NCBI RefSeq assembly: GCF_008831285.2
Contig: NC_045140.1
Coordinates: forward strand, 10,414,505 to 10,478,504
DNA: 64,000 nucleotides
Source: Nymphaea colorata
Taxonomy: Eukaryota; Streptophyta; Magnoliopsida; Nymphaeales; Nymphaeaceae
Direction of reading: 5' to 3'
Part shown: in pieces, positions 39,101 through 51,100 of the stretch
Position numbering within the stretch: position 1 is the first letter of the stretch
Layout of the letters: the number at the start of each line of letters is the position of its first letter
Made by a program: the position numbers and the translations under genes
Notes under the pieces: model-generated
The model's input: the letters and a program-made list of their open reading frames with translations, nothing else
Databases searched by the model: none
Told to the model about the DNA's origin: nothing

Positions 39101-42100
39101 ATCAAACATGCCCAACTTGGATACATTCCTCTCAAATGAAGCTGAAGGAAGAGCTTTCGTCAGAACATCAGCAGTTTGGTCTTCAGACTTCATGTAAGGT
39201 AAGATCAACTCTTTCGCATCAATTCTTTTCCGAATGAAGTGACGATCAATTTCAACATGTTTTGTTCTGTCGTGAAGAACAGGATTGTTGGCTAAGTTGA
39301 TTGCAGACTTGTTATCACAGTACATCTTCATAGGTCCTTCAATCTCTATTCCAATGTCAGTCAACAATATCTTCAACCATAGTAACTCTGACACTCCCAT
39401 AGCAACTGCCCTATATTCTGCCTCTGCACTGGATCTAGAGCAAACATCCTGTCTCTTGCTCCTCCATACAACAAGGTTTTCTCCCAAGTAGACATAGTAC
39501 CCTGTAGTAGATCATCTGGTATCACCACAACCTGCCCAACCCGCATCAGAATAGCCCTCGATGTCCACAGTCTCTTGTTTCACATACAGGAGTCCCTTGC
39601 CAGGATTTTTCTTCAGGTAGCATAGCACTCTGTCCACAGCCTTCAGATGTGCATCAGTTGGTGCATGCATGAATTGGCTCAAAACATTCACTGCAAAGGT
39701 GATATCAGGTCTCGTGAGGGTAAGATAAATCAGCTTCCCAACCAGACGTTGATATCTTCCCTTGTCTTCTTCACAGAGAGGCTCTCCATCTCTAAGACTC
39801 AACTTGTGCCCAGTGTCAAATGGGGTAGGAGTAGGTCTACATCCCAATTTACCAGTTTCTTCCAGCAGATCTAATGTGTATTTCCTTTGGTTTAGTACAA
39901 GACCAGTACTAGACCTAGCAACCTCCATACCAAGAAAATACCTTAGCTTGCCAAGATCTTTGAGATCGAATTCTGTAGCCAGTAACCCTTTTAGCTTGAT
40001 AATCTCCTCCTCATCCTCATCATCTCCTGTGACAATCATGTCATCAACGTAGACCAGCAGGAGAGTAACCCTGCTCTCCTTCTTCTTCACAAACAGAGTG
40101 TGATCTCCATTTCCTTGTTTGTATCCATGACGTATCATCACTCTTCTCAGTCGTTCGAACCACGCTCTGGGCGATTGCTGAAGGCCATATAAGGCCTTTT
40201 TCAGCTTACAACATTTTTCTGGTTCTTCATATCCTGGAGGCATATGCATATATACTTCTTCTTCGAGGTCACCATTGAGGAATGCATTCTTAACATCCAG
40301 TTGATACATCTTCCACTCCTTCATCACAGCTAGGGATATAACCAACCTCACAGTCTTCATTTTCGCAACAGGAGCAAAGGTTTCCAAGTAATCAATTCCA
40401 TATTTCTGGCTAAATCCCTTGGCTACAAGTCGAGCTTTATATCTTTCAACACTCCCATCTGGTTTGTACTTGATGGTATACACCCATTTGGATCCAACTA
40501 AGTGAGCGGCTTCAGGAATCTTCACCACTTCCCATGTCAAATTTCTTCTCAGGGCATCTATTTCTTCTTTCATTGCATCAGCCCACTTGGAGTCACTTTG
40601 AGCTTCAACAACAGTCCTGGGAATCACAGCCAAAGAAAGAATAGAAACAAAACACTTGTAATCTTTTTCAAGTCTGAAATAAGAAACAAAATTACCAATG
40701 GGGTGTTGAGTACATGACCTGACACCCTTTCTCAGGGCAATGGGAAGATCTTCATTCTTCTTTTCAACCTCATCATGAGTCTCCACGGTCTCCACGGTAG
40801 GACTTGGTTCATCCAGGGAAGGAGTGGCATTGGGATTGGAAGTAGATCTAGCATCACAAGTCATCATCTTTGTCTGAGTACCTCGTCTAGAGTAGAACTG
40901 TCCAAACAACTGAGGGCCTTCCTTCTCAATGCTAGTGTCACACCTTTCCTCCTTCTCAGGCACATCAACAGTAGTAAGTGATTCTGCTTTCTTGTAGTCC
41001 AAAAAATCTATAAACTGAAGTTCCTGTCTCTGAGAATACTCTTCCCTGCCCACAGACTGCTCCCCCTGAAGAGGATTCTCACCAAAGTAAGAGGCATGTT
41101 CCAAGAAGGTAACATCTCTCGTAACATAAACTCGACCAGTAATAGGATCAATACATTTGTATCCTTTTTGCGTAGGAGAGTATCCAACAAAGACACCTTT
41201 GATAGACCTAGGATCAAGTTTCTTGACATTTGGACTGTGATCATGGATAAAACATACACAACCAAAAACACAAGGAGGAAGAGGAAATGGTGGACGACTG
41301 CCAGGAAGCACCGAGTGGGGAGTCCTACCATTCAAAACATGACTGGGCATGCGGTTAATAAGATAGGCACTAGTAAGAACTGCATCACCCCAATAGTGTT
41401 TAGGAAGATTTCTCTGAAACAAAAGAGCCCTAGTGACATTAAGAAGTTGACGATTTTTCCTTTCAGCTACCCCATTTTGAGGGGGGGTGTAACTACAAGA
41501 TGTCTCATGAACAATCCCCCATTGTCTAAGAAACTCTTCAACAGGCTGACACATGTATTCACGGGCATTATCGGACCTGAAAGTTTTAACATTCGCACCA
41601 TATTGGGTATGCACAAGAAGAATGAATGTCTCGATGATACGAGGAACCTCACTGCGGTCTTTTAACAAGTACACAAATGTAGCACGAGAGAAATCATCAA
41701 TGAAAGTGATAAAATACTGGAAACCTTGACGGGTATGAATTCCCGAAAGGTCCCCATACATCAGAGTGAATCAGGGAAAAAGCTTCATTAACACAACTAG
41801 AAGAAAGAGGGTACGAAGCCCTCACATGTTTGGCAAACTGACAAACATCACAAGAAATGGAAGACAAATCAAAGGAGGAACACAAGTCTGGAAACAAATG
41901 TTTCAAAATCCCAAAAGGTAAATGCCCAAAACATTCATGCCAGTACATAAAAGACTGAAGACAATCTTCTCTTCTCTTATCTGTCTTGCGGATCGCTGTC
42001 AACAGAGCAGTAGCCACACGTATGGGAAGACGATATAATCCATCAGAAGCTAAACCAATCACAATCCTCTTCCCTGTCACCAAGTCCTGCAAAACACAGC

Positions 42101-45100
42101 GATCGACAGAGAATATAAGTTCACAATTCAATTCTTTAGTAAGTCTACTGACTGACAAGAGATTTAAAGGAAACTGGGGAACATGTAAAGCGCCCTGCAC
42201 ATGAAATTTGTCCAACAAGGACAGAGTGCCTTCGCCTGCCACACAGGTAGAGGAACCATCTGCAAGAGAAACACGTTCCTTTCCTGAGGACAACTTATAC
42301 TCATGAAACAATTTTGGATTACTTGTCATGTGATGAGTAGCACCACTATCGACAATCCATTCCCCCACAGAAGAGTTACCTTGATTGCCAATAACTGCAA
42401 GAGCATGATTAGCTGTAGTTTCCTCTGAGGTCTCAATCTTGTTGACATCGATCCTGCCCAAATAAGCCCTTAGTTCACGAAGTTGGTCAGCAGAAATGGA
42501 GACTTTTTCTCCACTGAATGCTTGCACCTCAGACACAGGCGTCCTCCCAATAGAAGACCTCCCTTTGTTTCCCTTCTTCTCTGGATGAAGATCCCAACAA
42601 TAATCCACGGTGTGACCTGTCTTCTTACAGTGAGTGCACCGGCGAAGGGATCTAGACGGGCCGCCAGGACCACGACTCACGAGAGCGGATCTCTCGTGAT
42701 AGGGTACAAGTTCCCTCTTCCCTTCCTTTGTAACAAGCCGTCTCTGTTCTTCCGCTTCAACACAGGAGTACACATCTTCAATACTAGACACCTCCCCTGA
42801 ATTCAGAATCTGGCTGCTAACACCTTCAAATTCATCATTTAAACCTGCTAAAAAGAGGAACACCCTGTTTTACCATTCATGAGCAACATAAAGTGCCTGA
42901 TCATGGGGACAATGCCAAGGAATATCAGAATGATAGTCAAGCTCTTCCCAAAGCCCCATAGTACTCTGCAACAGAAGAGTTCCCTTGTCGAATGCCATAG
43001 ACTGTCTTCATTACTTGGTAAGTACGAATTGCCGTTTTCTTTTGGCCATACATTTGCTCTAGGACCACCCACATGTCTCTAGCAGTCTTCTTCTGAAGGA
43101 TAAGGGGCTGAATATCGGCGGAAACGGAATTGACAATCCAAGTTTTCACTTGATTATCCTCAAGAAACCAAGTATGCCACACATCACTTGTTCTTGCTGG
43201 TTCGGGGTTGCTCCCATCGATATAGGCCATCCGACCACGGCCAGCAATCCCCATAGTCATAGCAGGCGACCACAAGAAATAGTTCTCCTTTGTAAGGCGA
43301 AGAGTGATGACCTGCATGGGAACATTCTCAGTTCTAAAAGCCCCGATTTCAGTTTGATTTGTGTTGACGGTTGACAAGGAAGAAGCTGCGATAATCACAG
43401 ACCAGTCTAGCAACGGGCGAAGTCCGGTCGGCAGCAAGGGCAGCAGGGAGCAAGGCTCGGCAACGAGGGAGGCAGGAAGCAGCAGCACAATACAGCACAA
43501 AAATAGGCAGAGAGCAGGCAACGAACAAAAAACGGAGAACGCCGAAACCTCACCGGCAGTAGAGACAGCAAGAGGGCGGCGCTGGAAAAAAAAAACGAGA
43601 GCGGCGCTGGGCGGGTCGTCAGACCAGGCGGAGTCAGACCGCCGGAACAGGCGGAGGAAGAGGCAGAGCGGCGCTAGATCGCCGGAAAACGGGCGGCGCT
43701 GGGCGATGCGTCGGGTGACAGAAAGCGGAAGAGAGGAACGCCGCTGGGCAGGTCGTCGCTGGGCGGAGGCGGCCGGAACCTGAGCGGCACTGATCAGGGC
43801 GTCGCTGGGCCGGTCGTCGCTAGGCGGAGGCGGCGGGAACCTGAGCGGCGCTGATCAGGGCGTCGCTGGGCGGAGGCGGTGGCTGGTGCGACGGACGAAG
43901 CTCGGGCACGAGCGTCGGGCACGGGCGATGAACAGTGCCGGGCGAGACAATGAACAGTGCTTGGGCGAGCCAATGAACAGTGCCACGATGAATAGTGTCG
44001 GGCGAATCCTCCTCCAACACGGGCAAAAAACAAACCAGTAACGCCGGAACTTCACGGCTCTGATACCATGTAGAAATACGAACAAGATGAGGAAGAGAAA
44101 CAACGATCACGATGTAACGTGGAAAACCCTCAACACGAGGGAGAAAAAACCACGAATGAGGAGGAGTTGGTGCCCACTAGCAGCCAGACTCTCTCTCTCC
44201 TTAGATTATCATTAACTCATAAGGATTAGGGTTACATGACTTAAGTAGTGACCAAAACGGGCTACAAGGCGGGTCGGGTATGGATCCGGACCCGAAACAT
44301 ACAATCTATCAACAAGTTACATATGCTATTTTGTGATTCACTTTGTACATATGTTCATGTGATATCTATGTGGGTCTATTTGGGTCGGGCACTTGTATAG
44401 GACCCGACCCGTTGCTACTCTCGCCCATATAAATGGGTGACGATTCTATTTTGCATACACTGGATGTTGAATGAAGTTAAAAGTTACTTTTGTTTTATGT
44501 TGTCTTCTAGTGTAAGTACCTTAGTTTGAAGTTTCGTTCATCTGCAAGTTAGATTACATCAGATTGGTATCAGAGCGAGGTTTCGTCCCTGCCGTGTCAT
44601 GCCATGGCTACAAAAGAAACAAAAGAAAAGGAAAAGGCAAACGACTCTACTGTTACAGAAAAAAACTTTGCAAAGTTTACTTCCAAAGTAAATGAAGGAA
44701 ATCCTGCAGAAGTCATGCAGTCTAAAGAAGAAAATCAAGAAAACTTACAGCAGACTGTGGCAAAGCACGGATTTGAAATCACCCGCATGAGACAAGATCT
44801 TGCTATCGTAACCAGAAACATTGATGAAATCAGAGGAATGCTCTGCTTGGTTTTGCAGAAAGCACAAAATAAAGATGAGAATCACCAGGCGTTTCCTGCT
44901 GCAAACAATGTTCCCAACTTCTGCGCAATAGGAGCTGAAGGAGGTGAACAGTCACGGAACCACCTTGCGAGAGACATTGACATTTTGGGGGAACTGCGTC
45001 AGGTGGGAGTTCAATCGGAGCTCCATCGCTGGGTGGCGAACCCTATCCGACATGAAGACCTCTCGTTGTTCCTCTGCATTCGTCTGGAGCGTCTTCCTTC

Positions 45101-48100
45101 CATCGTCAAGTGGAGGCGACAACCCTGCCCACCAGTCAGCAGGCGATGATGCTCTGTCCGGCGAAGGGAGCAACGGCGACGACAGCTCTTCCCATCACGA
45201 TGGGTGGACCAGGTGAAACGCGGCGGGCTTGGCCATTTCCGTCGCCGGCCGGTGGTGGAGATGGAGACGTTGCAAGCAGCTCCGCTCGACAAAAGGGGGC
45301 AAACCTGGTGGCGCCTCCTTCCGACCGGCTGCCACCCGTCGCCCTGCCTCCCGCCGCAGATCATGGACCGAGGGAGAGTCGCCCTTCCCCTGCCGTTGGT
45401 TTCCCCTCTCTGCCTCACGCAGAAAGGGGAAACCTCGACCCCGACCACTCGAATTCTTTCGAGCGCCCCGACGGTCGAGCCGGTCTCTCATGAGACCGGT
45501 TCAAACTGAATCGGGAAATGACCCTGATTCGGATCCATATCGCCTGATTCATGGGTATATGGGTTCGAATCTGGGTCCAGTTTACATAAACACCCCTTTT
45601 CAACCCAGCTTGGATCCGATATTGTCTTCAAATCCAACCCCGCCCTACATATTTGGCTTTGAACCTATTCCAAGATCCAACCAAGACCATAATCGAACCC
45701 GGAACCCACCCATTTTGTTTCTTGGACCGGGTCGGACCAAACTCATTCTCTTATGGATTCTGGATCGAGTTCAAACCTAGCCTTCTATCCACAAAACCCG
45801 ATCCACAATCCAACCAAACCACTCTGGGTCCGACGAATAGTTTAGGAGCAAACCCAATCCAACCCAAACCTTTATCCAAACCCCTATCCAAATCCATCCT
45901 TAAACTCATACCCAAATCCACATGTGAATCCTTTTGACGCCTCATACCCATTCCCAAATCCATACTCATATCCCTATCCAACTGCCCATGTGACCCAAGC
46001 CCCAGATCCAGTTCCATTTTGTGCAAGCACAGTTAGGGAACCGCCACTTCCTCAGGCTCCACAACAAAGGTGTCAGCGGATGGGTCCCCTTGCAAATCGG
46101 ACCCACCCGAGGCCACCTCATGTTGAGCCGTACCGACACCATGCGCCAGCCGAGAATGACAGCAACTCAGCCTATTCAGATGATGACAAGTTTTGGCGCG
46201 CACATCCAGCAGGACCAGTTGACCATCGACACAAGCGTACCACAGATCGTCCAGATCGCGCCACCAAATATGGGGTGAGGTTGGACCTTCCGGAGTTTGT
46301 TGGGCGATTCGACGCACAGGAGTACTTTGACTGGGCATATGCAGTCCAGTTCTTCTTCGATTACCACCAGGTGGAGGAGCATCACAGAGTGCCACTTGCT
46401 GCGACTAGACTTCGTGGGCTTGCACAGACACGGTGGTTTGAGCTTCAGAGATCGTATGAGCGGCGCGGTCAGCGACCAGTGCAGGCTTCGGGCGAGATGC
46501 AGAGGCTGATGCAAACCAAATTTGTACCTTCGGACCACACTGAGAGGGCATACAAGGAGTACCTCAACCTTCGTCATGGCTCGAGATCTGTAGCGGATTA
46601 CACGGCAGAGTTTCATCGACTGTCACTGCGTCTCCAGATTGTGGAGACTGAGCGTCAACAGGTTACCAGGTACGTTTCTGGTCTTCGTCCCTCTATTTCT
46701 GATGAATTTAATTGTACCAGAGTAGATACTCTAGATCAGGCAAGCAGTTATGCAATTTACATAGAAGAAACCTTGAAACGTAAGCATGAAACCCGATTGT
46801 CTATGGGTGACGCCTCACATCACCCCAAGTCAAGTTTTCCAACTAGGGGAGCTAGCTCCTCGAAACCTGTTGAGTCCAGGCCCGTACCACCTTCCTCTGG
46901 TAAAGGCGAGCAATCAGGTCCAGCCTATAACACCCGGTCTAAAACTCGTAATTCAGACCAGACCATCTGTTGTTTAGGTGTCATGAGTTAGGACACTTAG
47001 CTTCAAAATGCCCAAATTCCAAAAAAAAAAACTCATTTGGCAGAGACTATAGAGGAACCGCCAGATTCTGGCGGTAAGGAAGCCTCAAGTGGCTCGTTTG
47101 ATGTGAGTTCTGATCCGGATGATGTTGTACACTTTGATGGTGATGACATAAGCAACCTTTTATCAATATGTCACGTCTTGACTGCACCCAAGGAAAAGTC
47201 AGATTCTTCATGGTTGCGTAGTAACATTTTCAGGACTCGATGCAAGTGTGGGATATATTTGTGATGTGATTATTGACAGTGGTGCGTGTGAGAACCTAGT
47301 TTCACAAGAAGCAGTTACTACCCTAGGTCTGAAGCTCGAGAAGTGCACTCAACCTTACAAGATGGCTTGGTTTAAAAAGGGAGAAGAAGTTAACGTCACC
47401 CAACGGCGCCTAATAAAATTTTCTATGGGACAACATTACCTGGATGAAGTGTGGTGCGACGTTGTTCCAATCAATGCATGTCACGTTCTTCTTGGTCGAC
47501 CTTGGCAGTATGATCGAAAAACTATTCATAATGGGCACAAGAATACTTATTCATTTAGATTTAAGAGCGGTTGTCTTGCTACCCACTAAGGAAACCACAA
47601 CACAATGAGTTGGTCGTCCAGTGCAACCATCCAGTTTTGTGGGACTATCTCATAAAGAATTCTTAGATCATTGTGACGAAGATGGGTTTTGCTATGCTTT
47701 GGTTGTTAAACTTGTGTCTATGATCTCATCAGACATTCCAAAAGAGGTAGTGCCACTCATTTCTGAGTTTCAAGACATTATGCCAGATGATCTGCCTCCA
47801 AGATTGCCGCCAAACCGAGATGTTCAACATGCAATAGACTTTTTCCCGGGAAGTAGTTTACCCAACCTACCTGCTTATCGGATCAACCCCATTGAGCATG
47901 CTGAGTTGCAGAGGCAAGTGAATGAACTGTTGCAAAAGGGTCACATTCGAAAGTGTTAGTCCATGTGCAGTTCCAGCTTTACTGACCCCAAAGAAAGATG
48001 GCACGAAACAGATGTGCATGGATAGTCGAGCTATCAATAAAATCACCATTAAGTACCGTTTTCTCATTCCGAGATTGGATGATATGTTGGATATGCTAGC

Positions 48101-51100
48101 GGGAGCTCAAGTGTTCTTGATGATTGATTCGAAAAGCGGATACCATTAGATAAGAATTCGAGAAGGAGATGAGTAGAAAACTGCGTTTAAGACACGAGAT
48201 GGGCTCTATGAGTGGCTAGTCATGCCATTTGGATTATCCAATGCACCCAGCACTTTCATGAGTGTCATGACGCAAGTCCTTCGGCCGTACACTGAAAAGT
48301 TTGTTGTAGTGCACTTTGATGACATTTTGGTTTTTAGCCTCATAATTTCTGATCATCTTGGTCATCTGTGTCAAGTCCTGGAGACCTTGCGCAAGGAAAA
48401 GTTGTTTGTTAATGCCAAGAAATGTAGTTTCCTCACTTCGAACCTTGTCTTCTTGGGGTTTATTGTTTCGTCAGAAGGAGTGCAAGTTGATCCCTCTAAG
48501 GTGCAAGCTATCATAAATTGGCCAACGCCGAGAACAGTGAGCAATGTCAGGGGTTTTCATGGTTTAGCCACTTTCTACAGGAGATTCATAAAAAACTTCA
48601 GCACCATTATGGCTCCTATCAAGAGTGTCTCAAGGGTGAAACTTTTAAGTGGACCCAAGCGGATGAGGATGCCTTTTGCAATATCAATGATCGTATAACT
48701 CATGCCCCTGTATTGGCTTTACCAGACTTCACTAAGGTATTTGAGGTAGAATGTGATGCCTTCAAGGTTGGAATTGGAGTTGTGCTTAGTCAGAACAAGA
48801 GGTCAGTCGCTTTCTATAGCGAGAAGCTAAGCGGAGCAAAATGTCAGTACTCTACCTATGACTTGGAGTTCTACGCTATTGTACGAGCCCTTCGATATTG
48901 GAGACAGTATTTAATCTACAAAGAATTTGTTTTGTATACAGATCATGAGGCACTTAAGTATCTACATAGTCAAAAGAAGATGAGTGCTCGTCATGTCAAG
49001 TGGGTTAATTTCATGCAAGAGTATACATTCTCCATTCGCCACCAATCAGGGAAGATCAATAGAGTTGCAGATGCCCTCAGTAGAAAGAACAACCTACTGA
49101 TGTCGTCCATGTCTGTGGAGGTAATCAGATTTGAAAATTGCAAGGACATGTATCATGCTGACCCAGACTTCAGCCACATTTGGTCTGAGTGCCCTAGTGC
49201 GTCTCAACCCCTAGACTCTAAATTTTCCATTCACAATGGCTACCTTTTCCGTGGGAATAAGTTGTGTATCCCTCAATATTCATTACGATTACAACTTATT
49301 GCAAAACTCCATGGTAATGGAATGTCGGGGCATTTTGGACAGGACAAGACATACTCTTTGATGGATGAACGCTACTATTGGCCCAAGATGAGGAAGGATG
49401 TCATCAAGTTTGTTCAATGTTGTCGTACTTGCCAAATCGCAAAGGAGCATAGTCAGAATAGTGGCTTGTATACTCCCCTGCCTATTCTAGATAGGCCCTG
49501 GGAGCACGTTTCTATCGATTTCATTGTTGGACTTCTCAAGACGGTCCGTAGAGTAGATTCAATCTTGGTAGTTGTGGACAGATTTTCAAAGATGGTCGTT
49601 TTCATTCCATGCAAGAGGACGACAGATGCGTCATTAGTTGTCTCTTACTATTTCAAAGATGTGACAAGGTTTCATGGACTTCCTCGCTCAATCACATCAG
49701 ATCGAGATACGAAGTTCTTGAGTCATTTCTGGCGTTCACTATGGTCTCTGCTTAATACTAAACTTCAGTTCAGTAGTGCTTACCATCCTCAGACCGATGG
49801 ACAAACCGAAGTAGTCAATAGAATTTTAGGAAATTTACTCAGGTGTCTTGTAGGAGAAAATACCAAAACCTCGGACTTAGTATTACCAATAGCTGAGTTT
49901 GCATATAATAACTCAGTCAACCGTTCCACTAGGAAGACTCCTTTTCAAGTGGTATATGGTCGGTCCCCAAACCATGTTGTTGACTTATCCCCAGTACCAG
50001 GTGCTGGAGAACATGCTCCAGCGGCACTTGATGCTATTGAGTATATGTGTGATGTCCACAGTCAAGTGAAGCAGAAGCTCCAAGAGAGCTATGAATTCTA
50101 CAAGTCTCGTGTTGATCAGAGTCGTCGAGATGTCAACTTTGAAGTGGGTCAACAAGTTTGGGTCTACCTACGACCCGAGCGATGTCCTCTTGCTACCTAT
50201 AGTAAGTTAAATCCTAGGAAATATGGCCCTTTCCGTATCAGTCGTCGTCTAGGAACAAATGCTTATCTGCTTGAGCTTCCTGAGGATTGGCATATTTCGC
50301 CGATTTTCAATGTTTTTGATCTGTTTCCTTACTCTGGTAACAATGATTCGTTAGATACAACTTCTCTCCAACCAAAGGAGAATGATGCAGGGCAGGACCA
50401 GACCCGTCACTCTCCTGGGTCCAGTTCTTCGCCTCAGGTTCCACCTTCGAGCATCAGTACAGTTCATGAACCTTCAACCATGGGATCCCCTGTGGACCTA
50501 GAGCACACACGAGAGGAGGTGCCTCTGCGTAGATACTCGAGGCAGACCAAGGGTTGAATTGTAATTTTGAGTTACATATGTTATTTTGTGATTCACTTTG
50601 TACGTATGTTCATGTGATGTCTATGTGGGTCTGTTTGGGTCGGGCACTTGTACAGGACCTGACCCATTGCTACTCTCGCCCATATAAATGGGCAACAATT
50701 CTATTTTGCATACATTGGATGTTGAATGAAGTTAAAAGTTACTTTTGTTTTATGTTGTCTTCCTTGTTGTCTTCTAGTGTAAGTACCTTAGTTTGAAGTT
50801 TCGTTCATCTACAAGTTAGATTACATCACTCAAAAATCTACATTCAAAACATAAGAAAGATATGATTGATGACAGTCTAGCACCAGCACCAGTCCACCTG
50901 GGGGTGTTCCAAGAAAAAGAAAGATCCTCATTTCTTTCAGGAGGATGACATGGCTCAAATCGAGCAAGGAATCCAGGCTATTGAAATGACTGAAGGTTTA
51001 GATATGTCGAGAATGCAATATAAATGTTTAAAGTTAATAATCATAGCTATGAAATGTCTAGAATCATTGATCTCCCGACTCTCCCGATGTTAACGGCATA

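Larger units (their letters stand above)
38831..44314 (-). mobile_element. Minus-strand Ty1/copia, inserted in the gypsy 5' LTR, defective
   Basis: LTRs 38831-39077 and 44069-44314 with target duplication AGTTA (38826-38830, 44315-44319). On the minus strand the primer site TGGTATCAGAGC lies at 44057-44068 and the purine tract TTGAGGGGGAG just before the 3' LTR. Coding is broken by at least two frameshifts in gag, one in integrase and one stop in RNase H. It is in the same orientation as topA. Confidence 0.95.
38639..50828 (+). mobile_element. Ty3/gypsy retrotransposon, defective, 5' LTR split by a copia
   Basis: 5' LTR in two pieces, 38639-38830 and 44320-44561; 3' LTR 50383-50828. TG...CA ends; primer site TGGTATCAGAGC at 44565-44576, three bases past the LTR; purine tract AAAGGAGAA before 50383. 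Domain order gag, protease, reverse transcriptase, RNase H, integrase is the gypsy order. Several frameshifts and stops. Base CAAAA precedes the 5' LTR and recurs two bases after the 3' LTR, so the target duplication is only tentative. It lies antisense to topA in the 14.6 kb intron. Confidence 0.92.

Noticed and set aside
43794-45510. Several long overlapping frames on both strands (80-190 codons).
   Set aside because: They come from high G+C content with few stop codons; none shows a domain apart from the gypsy gag frame.
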